DNA of 64,000 bases from the NCBI GenBank assembly GCA_016235065.1, contig JACRMB010000003.1, forward strand, positions 648,524-712,523. The letters are read 5' to 3'. How positions within the stretch are numbered: position 1 is the first letter of the stretch; the number at the start of each line of letters is the position of its first letter. The position numbers and the translations under genes were made by a program. This DNA is from Actinomycetota bacterium. Its GTDB lineage: Bacteria; Actinomycetota; Thermoleophilia; BMS3ABIN01. This document shows, piece after piece, positions 1 through 8,198 of the stretch. The notes beneath the pieces were generated by a model. It was not told the origin of the DNA and did not search any database. It saw nothing but the letters and a program-made list of their open reading frames with translations.

Positions 1-1
1 C

Positions 2-748
2 GGTGGCGCGGGAAAGATCGCACCGGGCAAGGAGCAGGCAGCCGCGGTCTCAGGATCACCTGCAGCGCCAGTATCGGCCGCCGGGCAGCTTCTTGTGCCA
101 CGCGTCAGATTGGCGGTCGCTCTCGACGAAGCCTTTTCTTTTTATTACATGGATAGTCTGGAGGCGTTGAGAGCTGCAGGCGCAGAGCTGCTTTATTTCA
201 GCCCGCTGCGTGATGAGGCGTTGCCCGCCTGTGACGGGCTTTACCTTGGCGGCGGCTATCCTGAGATATTCGCTCGCGAGCTTGAGGCCAATTCATCAAT
301 GCGGGCATCGGTTGCGGCGGCTGCGGGTAGCGGTTTGCCCACATATGCTGAATGTGGTGGCCTGGTATATCTTTGTGGGTCTGTTGAAACTGATGGTGCC
401 AGGCACGCCATGGCTGGTGTGTTGCCGATGACCGCGCGGATGACCGGGCGCCGCCAGGCTCTCGGATATGTTGAGGCAACAGCAAGGCGTGGCAATCTGC
501 TGCTGGCGGCAGGCGAGCGGGTGCGCGGGCACGAATTCCACTGGTCGGCTGTCGAGTGGCAGGACGATCGCCTCGCATACGACTGCTTCTCCGGCAGGGA
601 GCAGGCATCCAGGCCCGAGGGCTATGCCGGCGGCAACCTGCTCGCGTCCTACGTACACCTGCATTTTGCGGGAAACAGGGCAGCGGCTGCCAGGTTCATC
701 GATGCCTGTGCCGGCGTGAGGGAGGTGGCTGCCGATGCGACCGCCTGA
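2..748 (+). CDS. cbiA: Cobyrinate a,c-diamide synthase CbiA, 3' part only
   Basis: The frame is open from the first bases, so this is the C-terminal part of a gene that begins upstream of the window. The visible part is the glutamine amidotransferase-like half of CbiA/CobB: the lead-in ALDEAFSFYY, the DGLYLGGGYPE loop and the AECGGLVYLC segment with the candidate nucleophile Cys. The family makes the a and c side-chain amides of cobyrinic acid from glutamine and ATP. A GTG at position 95 is an internal codon, not the start, because homologous-looking linker sequence precedes it. The next gene starts 14 bases before this stop, so the two are translationally coupled. Confidence 0.93.
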   Translation, partial: GGAGKIAPGKEQAAAVSGSPAAPVSAAGQLLVPRVRLAVALDEAFSFYYMDSLEALRAAGAELLYFSPLRDEALPACDGLYLGGGYPEIFARELEANSSMRASVAAAAGSGLPTYAECGGLVYLCGSVETDGARHAMAGVLPMTARMTGRRQALGYVEATARRGNLLLAAGERVRGHEFHWSAVEWQDDRLAYDCFSGREQASRPEGYAGGNLLASYVHLHFAGNRAAAARFIDACAGVREVAADATA

Positions 749-1970
749 GCCCTCGATGTTCTCCGGAGATGGAACCGCCGTGATCGTCCTGGGCCACGGC
801 AGCAAGGCTCCCGCTGCCCTCGAGGTTCTCAACTGGGTCGCCAAACGGCTGGCCGCGCGTCTGCAGATGCCGGTGCTGGCAGCCTCGCTGCAGTTCAACA
901 AGCCTTCACTCGAGGAGAGTTGTCGCGAGCTGGCGGAGGCTGGAGCCAGGCGCATCGTGGTGGCTCCCTATTTCCTGTTTACCGGCAACCACATGATGAA
1001 AGATATCCCGGGGATACTGGATCAGCTGCGGGAGGAGCTGCCGGGGACGGAATTCATCCTGGCTGACGCCCTGGGTGCGGACGACCTGATGGTGGAAGTG
1101 CTCGCCCGGAGGGCGCTGGCGAAGTGTGGGGCGGAGGAGCCGAATGGCGCCGCCCGCCAACAAGATGTCGCCAGAGAATCCAGCGCCGCCGCCCGCCAAC
1201 CAGATGTCGCCGGAGATTCCAGCGACGCTGCAGACCTTTTCGCATCTATTTTCAACGACGCCTGCGGTGGTTCTTGTAGCGGCTCTCAGCCCATTGTCCA
1301 GCATCCCATCGAGACCGAGAGTTTTGAGATCATCGACAGCCTGCTGGAGCCGGACGATGTTGAAGACCCCGGCTACCAGGTTGTGCGGCGCATCGTGCAT
1401 ACGACCGGCGATCCTTCACTCGCGCGCGCGGTGATGCTGTCCGACAGTGCCATCAGCGCCGGGGTGGCCGCAGCCGGCACGGGAGCTGGCATCTATTGCG
1501 ATGTGAACATGGCCGCCGCCGGTATCAAGCCTACTGCCGAGAAGCTTGGGCTCGAAGTCACGTGCCTGGTGGCCGATCCGGCAGTGGCGGAACTGGCCCG
1601 CAGCGAAGGTGTTACCCGGGGTGTCGCTGCGGTGAGGCTTGCGGCCAGCAGTGTGGCAGGAGGCACCGCAGTAACCGCAGGCCACGGCACACAAACTGGC
1701 GCGGTAGGCAGTGGCCTCGACGGCGCCATCGCCGTCATCGGCAACTCGCCGACGGCGCTCTTTGAACTGCTGCGGCTGGCAGCTGAGGAAAGGATCCGCC
1801 CGGCGCTGATCGTCGGCGTTCCCGTGGGATTCGTCGGTGCCGCCGAGAGCAAGGAAGCCCTGATCGAATCGGACATACCCTATATAACCCTTCCCGGAAA
1901 CCGGGGTGGCAGCACGATCGCCGTGGCAGTCGTCAACGCCATAATGAGAATGAGTACTGAACAGAAGTGA
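735..1970 (+). CDS. cbiXC: CbiX-CbiC fusion: sirohydrochlorin cobaltochelatase and cobalt-precorrin-8 methylmutase
   Basis: This 411-residue protein joins two enzymes of the anaerobic B12 pathway. Residues 14-125 are a small CbiX-type chelatase: GHGSKAP with His21, and a second metal-binding His in GNHMMKDIPG. It inserts cobalt into sirohydrochlorin. Residues 200-411 are CbiC, which moves the C11 methyl to C12; the catalytic His is in RIVHTTGD (His222). The linker (about 136-165) contains two copies of a 13-residue repeat (AARQxDVAxxSS pattern). CbiX and CbiC act at opposite ends of the corrin ring pathway, so the fusion does not join consecutive steps. The gene overlaps cbiA by 14 bases. Both domains are clear by motif. 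Confidence 0.9.
   Translation: MRPPEPSMFSGDGTAVIVLGHGSKAPAALEVLNWVAKRLAARLQMPVLAASLQFNKPSLEESCRELAEAGARRIVVAPYFLFTGNHMMKDIPGILDQLREELPGTEFILADALGADDLMVEVLARRALAKCGAEEPNGAARQQDVARESSAAARQPDVAGDSSDAADLFASIFNDACGGSCSGSQPIVQHPIETESFEIIDSLLEPDDVEDPGYQVVRRIVHTTGDPSLARAVMLSDSAISAGVAAAGTGAGIYCDVNMAAAGIKPTAEKLGLEVTCLVADPAVAELARSEGVTRGVAAVRLAASSVAGGTAVTAGHGTQTGAVGSGLDGAIAVIGNSPTALFELLRLAAEERIRPALIVGVPVGFVGAAESKEALIESDIPYITLPGNRGGSTIAVAVVNAIMRMSTEQK
1143..1223 (+). repeat. In-frame 39-bp tandem repeat in the CbiX-CbiC linker
   Basis: Two imperfect copies of a 39-base unit lie head to tail, each containing CCGCCCGCCAA, AGATGTCGCC and a closing ATTCCAG or AATCCAG. The unit length is a multiple of three, so copy number can change without a frameshift. 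It lies in the linker between the two enzyme domains. Confidence 0.8.
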
Positions 1971-2019
1971 ACTTTCCAACACAGATAATATTCTTATCAA
2001 AAAAGTCCTGTCAGGACCG

Positions 2020-2046
2020 TTGAAAATGAAATCATCGTTTTATAAA
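2020..2046 (+). promoter_or_regulatory. Possible promoter before the cobalamin riboswitch
   Basis: TTGAAA at 2020-2025 and TATAAA at 2041-2046 resemble -35 and -10 hexamers, but the spacer is only 15 bases, short for a housekeeping promoter. The position, just upstream of the riboswitch, is right for it. Just upstream is a small perfect inverted repeat, GTCCTG-T-CAGGAC, at 2005-2017. Confidence 0.3.
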
Positions 2047-2059
2047 CTAACCATTGCTC

Positions 2060-2235
2060 AGCAGGATCAGTGGGGCTTCCCATCCTCGATGAGAAGCTTA
2101 AATGGGGCAAGTCCGGTGGAAGACCGGCGCAGTCCCGCTACTGTAAGTGAAGGTGCTGCCAATAAGTGGCATCTGTCCATGGCAGATCTCCTTCACAAGC
2201 CAGAAAACCCGCCCCTGATCGACATTCCGAGAACC
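2060..2235 (+). promoter_or_regulatory. Cobalamin riboswitch
   Basis: The conserved core of the B12 element is readable: GGGGCAAGTCCGGTGGAAG, then AGTCCCGCTACTGTAAGT at 2131-2148, and the B12 box GCCAGAAAACCCGCC at 2199-2213. The element lies in the 380-base gap between cbiXC and cbiM. It is followed by a terminator hairpin (2277-2318), so the likely mechanism is transcriptional: adenosylcobalamin binding favours termination before the cobalt transporter and downstream pathway genes. Exact outer boundaries are uncertain. Confidence 0.93.
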
Positions 2236-2276
2236 TTCGCGAGAAAGGGGCAGGATTATGATGGCATTTCCATAGC

Positions 2277-2318
2277 TACCCTACTCCAGCATTCAGGAGG
2301 AAGGGTATTTTTTATTTA
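2277..2318 (+). terminator. Intrinsic terminator, expression platform of the B12 riboswitch
   Basis: TACCCT and CTCC (2277-2287) pair with GGAG and AGGGTA (2296-2307) around an 8-base loop, with a small internal mismatch. A T-rich tail (TTTTTTATTT) follows. It sits between the riboswitch core and the cbiM ribosome binding site (AGAGAAAGGA before 2352). Confidence 0.82.
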
Positions 2319-2351
2319 ACGGTGTTCAGATAAGCAGAGAAAGGATTCTCC

Positions 2352-3011
2352 ATGCACATTCCTGAAGGACTTATACCCGCCCAGCAGGCGGCAGCCTGGT
2401 ATGCGCCGGCGGCGGCATTCGTGGGCGCCGGGATTGTCAGCCTCAAGCGGCGTCTGGCAATCCAGCCGTCAGTAAGGCCGCTCGTGGGATTGATGGCAGC
2501 GCTGATATTTGTTATATCACTGATGCCGCTCCCGGTTCCCGGCCTGGGAACTGTTTCCCATCCCTGCGGAACGCCCATGGCGGCGATTCTGCTGGGACCG
2601 CTCACGGCTACCGTGCTCGGTTCTGTGGCGCTGCTTTTGCAGGCGCTTTTCTTTGCCCATGGCGGTATCACCAGTTGGGGCGCAAATATAATCGCCATGG
2701 CTGTAGGCGGGTCCTTTTCCGCTTATGGTGTTTTCAGGGTCTCGCGCCGTGCCGGGTTCGGGCTTGGCATTTCTGCCGGCGTCGCCGGACTCATCGGCGA
2801 CATGGTGACCTATGGCATCACTTCACTGCAGATCGCACTGGCCTTGCATGGTGATGAGTCAGTGATGAATGTCTGGGGCGCGGCCTTTGTCTCATTCATG
2901 CCAACCCAGCTACCCCTGGCGATTGTCGAGGGATTGTTCACCGCCGGAGTGGTCGTCTTCATCGCCAACCAGCGGGCTGAGATTCTGGAGGGCGCGGTGA
3001 TTAGGCCATGA
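2352..3011 (+). CDS. cbiM: Cobalt ECF transporter substrate-binding subunit CbiM
   Basis: The 219-residue membrane protein begins MHIPEG, the diagnostic N-terminus of CbiM in which the amino group and His2 help bind Co(II). Several hydrophobic segments follow, and a second conserved metal-site region HPCGTPMAA lies near residue 73. It is the substrate-specific component of the CbiMNQO importer in the cytoplasmic membrane. It is the first gene after the B12 riboswitch and has a good ribosome binding site. The stop overlaps the cbiN start by four bases (ATGA). Confidence 0.95.
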   Translation: MHIPEGLIPAQQAAAWYAPAAAFVGAGIVSLKRRLAIQPSVRPLVGLMAALIFVISLMPLPVPGLGTVSHPCGTPMAAILLGPLTATVLGSVALLLQALFFAHGGITSWGANIIAMAVGGSFSAYGVFRVSRRAGFGLGISAGVAGLIGDMVTYGITSLQIALALHGDESVMNVWGAAFVSFMPTQLPLAIVEGLFTAGVVVFIANQRAEILEGAVIRP

Positions 3012-3280
3012 AGCGCTGGATGTTGGTATTGGCTGTCGTTGCAGTGTTCCTGGCCGCTGTACTTCTCACTGAATCAAAATGGGAAGGGGATGTCACCGAG
3101 GGAGCGGCGGCGCCTCTGGCTGAAAAAGCTGGAGTCGAGGAATCGGATGTGCTGCCCTGGAAAGTAGATGGCGATTTGCTGCTTTTCTTTTTCCTGACCG
3201 GCGGCGCTGCCGCGGGCTTTGCGGCCGGATATTACTGGCGCGGGCTCTTTCCTGGAAGCGCCAGTAAGGACATGGTGTAA
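3008..3280 (+). CDS. cbiN: Cobalt transport accessory protein CbiN
   Basis: This 90-residue protein has the CbiN architecture: an N-terminal membrane helix (about 4-21), a polar loop on the outside ending in a PWKVDGD stretch, and a second helix (about 58-76). CbiN helps load cobalt onto CbiM. Sequence identity in this small family is low, so the call rests on topology, size and position between cbiM and cbiQ. Confidence 0.85.
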   Translation: MKRWMLVLAVVAVFLAAVLLTESKWEGDVTEGAAAPLAEKAGVEESDVLPWKVDGDLLLFFFLTGGAAAGFAAGYYWRGLFPGSASKDMV

Positions 3281-3304
3281 ATGCATAAGGCTGCTGTAAA
3301 GATA

Positions 3305-3332
3305 GCGGGGATGCGCTTCGGCGCATCCCCGC
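3305..3332 (+). other. Perfect 12-bp hairpin with UUCG loop between cbiN and cbiQ
   Basis: GCGGGGATGCGC (3305-3316) and GCGCATCCCCGC (3321-3332) are perfectly complementary around the loop TTCG, a very stable tetraloop. No T-run follows, so it is not a standard terminator. In the middle of an operon it could be an mRNA processing or stability site that changes the CbiMN:CbiQO ratio, or slow a polymerase. Confidence 0.75.
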
Positions 3333-3354
3333 AAAAGTCTTCCATATATTCCAG

Positions 3355-4122
3355 ATGACATCGATGTCCAAAAATGCGGACGGATACGCCTGGGGAGGCA
3401 GCTTCCTTTCGCGTATGGATCCGAGGGTCAAGATAGCCGGGGTAGCCGGCCTCTTGCTGGTCAACCTCATGGGGGCGTCATTCCTGGTATCCGGATCGAT
3501 CGCTGCCGTCATGGTGCTGCTGATGCTGTTCGGGCGGATACCGTATCGTCGGCAACTGATGATGATCGCCTTTCCCACCTCTTTCGCCCTTTTTGCCATT
3601 GTTTCCCAGACAGTGTTTGTTGAGGGGGATGTGTTCGCCTCGCTGGGTCCGTTCGACCTGCACCTGCAGGGGCTCGCCCAGGGGCTGTACCTCTCACTGC
3701 GGATAATCGCCGGCGGGCTCATCGTCGTCATGCTCGGCGTGACCACGCCGATCAACAGGCTCTGCCAGGCGCTGAGATGGTTCAGGGCTCCGGCGACATT
3801 CGTCGAGATAATGCAGCTGACCTATCGGTACCTTTTTGATATACACGCGGAATTCGCCCGGATGCGTGAAGCCCAGCAGGTGAGGCTGGGCTGGGCTACG
3901 GCCCGCACCGGACTCGCCAGCGGGCGGCTGCTGGGAGGATCCCTCTTCCTGCGGGTCTACGATCGCGGTGTGCGTTCCTCGGAGGCGATGAGATGCCGCG
4001 GCTCGGGGGCTGTGGTCAATTGCGCTCTGCCCAGACTCTGCAGGGCGGATATCTTCGCCGGACTCGTCGTCGCCGCCTTCATCATCATCCTCGCCCTAAT
4101 GGCGCTCGGAGCCGGTTCGTGA
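3355..4122 (+). CDS. cbiQ: Cobalt ECF transporter transmembrane subunit CbiQ
   Basis: A 255-residue membrane protein of the EcfT/CbiQ family. It has several hydrophobic segments, the DPRVK segment near the N-terminus (RMDPRVKI), and an ARTGLASGRLLGG / SEAMRCRG region typical of the cytoplasmic coupling helices that touch the ATPase. It scaffolds CbiO and CbiM. The start could be any of the closely spaced ATGs at 3355 or 3364. None has a strong ribosome binding site, and the preceding gap holds a stable hairpin, which is unusual in an otherwise overlapping operon. The stop overlaps the cbiO start (GTGA). Confidence 0.92.
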   Translation: MTSMSKNADGYAWGGSFLSRMDPRVKIAGVAGLLLVNLMGASFLVSGSIAAVMVLLMLFGRIPYRRQLMMIAFPTSFALFAIVSQTVFVEGDVFASLGPFDLHLQGLAQGLYLSLRIIAGGLIVVMLGVTTPINRLCQALRWFRAPATFVEIMQLTYRYLFDIHAEFARMREAQQVRLGWATARTGLASGRLLGGSLFLRVYDRGVRSSEAMRCRGSGAVVNCALPRLCRADIFAGLVVAAFIIILALMALGAGS

Positions 4123-4970
4123 TCGGCGTCGAAGACCTCGAGTTCACTTATCCCGGCGGTGCCCGTGCGCTCGACGGCATCTCGCTGGAGGTGCCGGAGG
4201 GGTCCTTCCTGGCGATCATGGGCGCCAACGGCTCCGGCAAGTCGACACTTCTCAAGCATCTGAACGGCCTGCTGACAGCCCAGTCCGGCAGCGTGCGGAT
4301 CGCAGGCATCGAAGTCAGCCGCAGGAGCTTTGACGAGGTCAACCGCCTGGTCGGTTTCGTCTTCCAGGATCCCAACGACCAGATCTTCGCGCCGACCGTC
4401 CGCGAGGATATCGGTTACGGCCCCCGGAACCTGGGGCTCAGCGATGATGAAGTCGGGCAGCGGGTGGAGAAGGCAGCGGAGCAGGTGGCGATAACCGATC
4501 TCCTGGACCGGCCCATCCACCACCTGAGCTATGGACAGAAGAAAAGGCTTTCAATCGCCGGAGTGCTGGCCATGGAACCGAAGGTACTGGTGCTGGACGA
4601 ACCCACTGCCAGCCTCGATCCCATGGGGGAACGGCGCCTGATGCGCCTGCTGCACGACCTCAATCGCGAAGGCATGACCGTGGTGATGGCCACCCACGAC
4701 GTAGACTTGGTGCCGCTCTATGCCAGACAGGTCTGCCTGCTCAGGGCTGGACGGCTGGCGGTTGCGGGCGGGCTGCGCGAAGTCTTCAGCGATCAGGAGC
4801 TGATCGAGCGCTGCCATCTGCGGCTACCGAGGATCTCCTACCTTTTTGACATGTTTCCCGAATTATCCGAACTGCCGCTCACCGTCGGCATGGCCAGGCG
4901 CAAGCTGGAGGAACTGCTGGAGCGCGGCGATATCGGCCCGGTCTCGCCGGTCGAACTCTGTGAGAACTGA
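4119..4970 (+). CDS. cbiO: Cobalt ECF transporter ATPase CbiO
   Basis: The 283-residue ABC ATPase powers cobalt uptake. Visible motifs are Walker A GANGSGKST, the Q-loop FQDPNDQIF typical of ECF ATPases, the signature LSYGQKKR, Walker B VLVLDEPTASLD and the switch His in ATHDVD. The start is GTG at 4119, which overlaps the cbiQ stop by four bases and gives the normal family N-terminus (MIGVEDLEFTYPGG). A longer in-frame opening from 3993 lies inside cbiQ and is not used. The C-terminal 60 residues match the extension often found in CbiO. Confidence 0.95.
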   Translation: MIGVEDLEFTYPGGARALDGISLEVPEGSFLAIMGANGSGKSTLLKHLNGLLTAQSGSVRIAGIEVSRRSFDEVNRLVGFVFQDPNDQIFAPTVREDIGYGPRNLGLSDDEVGQRVEKAAEQVAITDLLDRPIHHLSYGQKKRLSIAGVLAMEPKVLVLDEPTASLDPMGERRLMRLLHDLNREGMTVVMATHDVDLVPLYARQVCLLRAGRLAVAGGLREVFSDQELIERCHLRLPRISYLFDMFPELSELPLTVGMARRKLEELLERGDIGPVSPVELCEN

Positions 4971-4971
4971 G

Positions 4972-6111
4972 ATGGCAAAGAAGGCGGACATGCGGCGCGG
5001 CTACACAACCGGCGCCTGCGCCCAGGCGGCGACCCGCGCGGCGGCGCTGACTGTCCTCATCGGATACCCCCCCTGTAATCCGGAGGCGGCGGAAGAGGCG
5101 GCTGAGGAAGCGGGAATCTCCTGTGAGACCCGGGGCCTGGTCGATGTGACCCTGCCGAATGGTGAGAACGCGATCTTCCCCATGACCATGCATGATGAAG
5201 GCGTGGTCTCAGTCGTCAAGGACGCAGGTGACGATCCTGACATCACCAATGGAGTCCAGATATTCGTCTGCGTCGTCGGCCGTCTTGACGGGCAGTTCCT
5301 GGTGGAAGGCGCCGAGGGCGTGGGCAGGGTGACACTCGAGGGGCTGCCGGTACCTCCGGGGGAGGCAGCCATCAATCCGGTGCCCAGGGAGTACATCATC
5401 AGGGAAGCCAGGAGGGTGTTGCCGCTGGGAGCCGAGATCACGATCTCTATCCCGGAAGGCGAGGAGCTGGCGCTGAAGACATTCAATCCGAAGCTCGGTA
5501 TAATCGGCGGCCTCAGTATCCTGGGGACCACCGGCAGGGTAGAGCCCTGGTCGTCGGAAGCCTATCAGCAGTCGCTACTGCCCCAGCTCGATGTCGCCAG
5601 GGCGGCGGGGGTCGAAGTGCCAGTTCTGGTTCCGGGAGCCAAGGGGGAAAGGGCGGCGCTGGCCGCGGGATATGAACCTGTTGCCATCGTCCAGACCGGG
5701 AATTTTGCCGGCATGCTGCTGGCCGCGGCGCGGCAGCGCGGTTTTAGCCGGGTAGTGCTGCTCGGGCATGCGTCCAAGACAGTGAAGCTGGCGCGGGGTG
5801 ATTTCAACACCCATTCGAGCCACTCGCCGATGCCCCTGGACGTTCTGGCAGATTGCGCTGAGGCATCAGGCTGGAGCCACCGGCGCGCTCAGGAACTGCT
5901 AGCCATGCCGACGACCGAAGCAGCGCTCCAGCGGCTCACTGCTGCAGGGAAGGCAGGCAGGGCAGCGCTCGATGAAGCGGCGCGGCGGGTAGCGGCAGCC
6001 ATCTTGCAGGAATACGGGATCACGGCGGAAGTCATGCTGACAGACGCTCACGGGACCGTGATCGGAAATTCCATGGGGTCAAAATCTTTGGGGTCAGGTC
6101 CTGAATTGTGA
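4972..6111 (+). CDS. cbiD: Cobalt-precorrin-5B C1-methyltransferase CbiD
   Basis: The 379-residue protein has the CbiD opening RRGYTTGACAQAATRAA and the segments HDEGVVSVVKDAGDDPD and STHSSHSPM. It methylates C1 of the ring and is specific to the anaerobic route, which fixes the pathway type. ATG 4972 directly follows the cbiO stop. The last residues (SMGSKSLGSGPEL) are encoded by GGGTCAAAATCTTTGGGGTC and following bases, which look like an intergenic repeat that was captured and supplies a new stop. Confidence 0.95.
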   Translation: MAKKADMRRGYTTGACAQAATRAAALTVLIGYPPCNPEAAEEAAEEAGISCETRGLVDVTLPNGENAIFPMTMHDEGVVSVVKDAGDDPDITNGVQIFVCVVGRLDGQFLVEGAEGVGRVTLEGLPVPPGEAAINPVPREYIIREARRVLPLGAEITISIPEGEELALKTFNPKLGIIGGLSILGTTGRVEPWSSEAYQQSLLPQLDVARAAGVEVPVLVPGAKGERAALAAGYEPVAIVQTGNFAGMLLAAARQRGFSRVVLLGHASKTVKLARGDFNTHSSHSPMPLDVLADCAEASGWSHRRAQELLAMPTTEAALQRLTAAGKAGRAALDEAARRVAAAILQEYGITAEVMLTDAHGTVIGNSMGSKSLGSGPEL

Positions 6112-6135
6112 ATTTGCCTAAAACCACAGGGCGGA

Positions 6136-7485
6136 ATGAAGAAACAGGATAACAACCAGAACAAGCTATATATCGTCGGCGTCGGCCCCGGGACCGAGGG
6201 TCTTCTGACAGCCGAAGCTCGCGAGCTGATCCGGTCGTGCCGCTTCTTCGTCGGCGGCCGCCGTCAGCTGGCCCTGGCCGAGCAGCTGGCTCCGGCCGAG
6301 CAGCTGGCCCCAGCCGAGCAGCCGGCCCGGAAGTCTTCGGCGCTGGCGCGCGCAGAGACCCATGTGATCGACGCCGACCTGGTGCGCGCGCGCCTCTTCA
6401 TAGACTCCAGCCTCGAGCGTGGCGATGTCTGCGTGCTGGCCAGCGGCGACCCGGGCAGTTTCAGCATCCTGCCGTTCCTCAACGAGGCTTTCGGTGATCG
6501 CATCCAGGTGGCGCCTGGCATCTCGTCGGTGCAGCTGCTTTCGGCGAGGGTGCACCTGCCCTGGCACGACTGGCGGCTGGTGAGTCTCCATGGCAGGCAG
6601 CAGGCGCTCGTGCCGTTGCCGGACCGGGCAGCGCCGACAGTATATTTTTGCGACCATTCCAGCTCACCACAAGCTATCGCCGGCAAGTTGCCCGGGGCTC
6701 TGGCGGAGCGGCAGGCCGTAGTCGGCTCTGACCTGGGTTTACCCGGCGAACAGATCTGGAAAGGCAGCCTCGCCGATGCCGCCCTGCTCGATTTTCCGGG
6801 GAATTCCCTGCTGCTGCTTTTTCCCGATCAGGAGCGCGTGGCACAGACAGTTTCGGCGCCGGGCATTCCCGACGACGAATGGCTTCGATGCGAGGGTGTC
6901 CCGCTTTCAAAGAGCGAGGTCCGCGCCGTGCTGCTCGCCAAGGCGCAGCCGTCGGGGAGACAGGTCATCTGGGACTCCGGAGCGGGCACAGGTTCATACG
7001 GCATAGAATGCGCGCTGGCCGAACCGGCCGCTTATGTATACGCCATAGACAAGAATCCAGAGGCCTGTAAGGTTCTGGCTGAGAACGCCCGGCGCTTCGG
7101 CGCCGTGATCGAGCCGGTCAACGCTGAAGCGCCCGACGCCTTTACCGCGCTGCCCAGGCCCGACCTCGTCATCATCGGCGGCAACGACGGCCGTCTGGAA
7201 GCGATCTTCCAAGGCGCACTGGCGGCACTGGTGCCCGGCGGCCGTATAGTCGTCACCGCGCTGCTCGAGGAGACCAAGAAGAAGGCACATGGTCTGTTCG
7301 CTTCTTCAGGCCTCGAGAACCGTGCCGCGACCCGGGTGGCGATCTCCCGGGGTGAAGCGCAGAAATGGGTGGAGCAGAATCCGGTGATAATCTTCACGGG
7401 TGATAAGTCCGGCGGCGGAGAACCGGTCCGTGCCGGCGGTTCAACCGCCGGTTACGGAACTGAAAAGGGAAGCCGTAATCCATGA
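6136..7485 (+). CDS. cbiET: CbiE-CbiT fusion: cobalt-precorrin-7 C5- and cobalt-precorrin-6B C15-methyltransferase/decarboxylase
   Basis: The 449-residue protein resembles CobL. Residues 9-230 are a tetrapyrrole methylase (CbiE: LYIVGVGPGTEGLLT, ASGDPGSFSIL, VAPGISSVQLL). Residues 255-425 are a Rossmann SAM methyltransferase (CbiT: SKSEVRAVLLAKAQ, DSGAGTGSYGIECA). It methylates C5 and C15 and removes the C12 acetate carboxyl. A repeat near residue 45 (AEQLAP units) interrupts the CbiE domain, and the C-terminal 25 residues are Gly/Ser-rich. The last four bases overlap cbiL. Confidence 0.93.
   Translation: MKKQDNNQNKLYIVGVGPGTEGLLTAEARELIRSCRFFVGGRRQLALAEQLAPAEQLAPAEQPARKSSALARAETHVIDADLVRARLFIDSSLERGDVCVLASGDPGSFSILPFLNEAFGDRIQVAPGISSVQLLSARVHLPWHDWRLVSLHGRQQALVPLPDRAAPTVYFCDHSSSPQAIAGKLPGALAERQAVVGSDLGLPGEQIWKGSLADAALLDFPGNSLLLLFPDQERVAQTVSAPGIPDDEWLRCEGVPLSKSEVRAVLLAKAQPSGRQVIWDSGAGTGSYGIECALAEPAAYVYAIDKNPEACKVLAENARRFGAVIEPVNAEAPDAFTALPRPDLVIIGGNDGRLEAIFQGALAALVPGGRIVVTALLEETKKKAHGLFASSGLENRAATRVAISRGEAQKWVEQNPVIIFTGDKSGGGEPVRAGGSTAGYGTEKGSRNP
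6268..6321 (+). repeat. Three 18-bp in-frame tandem repeats inside cbiE
   Basis: Three consecutive 18-base units, each starting CTGG and ending GCCGAGCAG, encode L-A-x-A-E-Q three times; a partial fourth unit follows. They fall between two strands of the methylase fold, presumably in a surface loop. Confidence 0.85.
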
Positions 7486-8198
7486 ACGCAGAACTTGGAA
7501 CTTTATATGGGGTCGGCGTCGGCCCGGGGGACCCCGGGCTCGTGACCTTGAAGGCGGTAGAGGTCATCCGGCGGGTGGCGACCGTGGCATTCCCTGTGAA
7601 CCGGGAGGGGGCCGCCAGCCGCGCCCTGGACGCAGTCGCCGGGCATATCCCCGAGACGACAGCTCGTCTGCCCCTGCTTATGCCCATGACCCGTGACCAG
7701 CAGCTTTTGGACTCGGCCCATGACGCCGCTGTCGAAGCGGTCATCGCCTCGGCTGCGGATGGCCGCGACGTTGCCTGTCTTGCCCTGGGCGATCCGCTCT
7801 TTTACAGTACGTTCGGTTATATCGCCAGGCGTTTCCCCGGGCCGGTAGAGGTCGTCGGCGGCGTCTCGGCCATAAGCTCCATGGCGGCGGCGCTGGGCCA
7901 GCCCCTGGCCGATGGTGATACACCCCTGGTAGTCGTGACCGGCAAGGCTCACGATGCCCTGGAATCGGCGCTGGCTATGGATGCTTCTGTAGTGATCATC
8001 AAGCCGCGCTCCCTATCGAGCGAATCTCTCGATCTGCTCGACAGGGATGGCGCCTGGGACCGCGCTCGCGCCGCTGTCGAGCTTGGCGGCCCTGATCAGC
8101 GGGTGATAAACGAGATCGGCCGCGACACCGCCGCCGCGTTACCCTATTTTGCCATCCTGTGGATACAGCCAAAGCAGACGGAGGGGAAAGATGACTGA
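7482..8198 (+). CDS. cbiL: Cobalt-precorrin-2 C20-methyltransferase CbiL
   Basis: A 238-residue tetrapyrrole methylase. The glycine-rich opening LYGVGVGPGDPGLVTLKAVE is the CbiL/CobI signature, and ALGDPLFYSTF and VGGVSAISSMAAALG form the SAM site. It methylates C20 in the first ring-contraction-related step after cobalt insertion. It overlaps cbiET by four bases and cbiF by eight. Confidence 0.94.
   Translation: MNAELGTLYGVGVGPGDPGLVTLKAVEVIRRVATVAFPVNREGAASRALDAVAGHIPETTARLPLLMPMTRDQQLLDSAHDAAVEAVIASAADGRDVACLALGDPLFYSTFGYIARRFPGPVEVVGGVSAISSMAAALGQPLADGDTPLVVVTGKAHDALESALAMDASVVIIKPRSLSSESLDLLDRDGAWDRARAAVELGGPDQRVINEIGRDTAAALPYFAILWIQPKQTEGKDD

Noticed and set aside
2020..2319. A 99-codon open frame upstream of cbiM
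   Set aside because: It runs through the riboswitch core and terminator and has no recognisable protein sequence.
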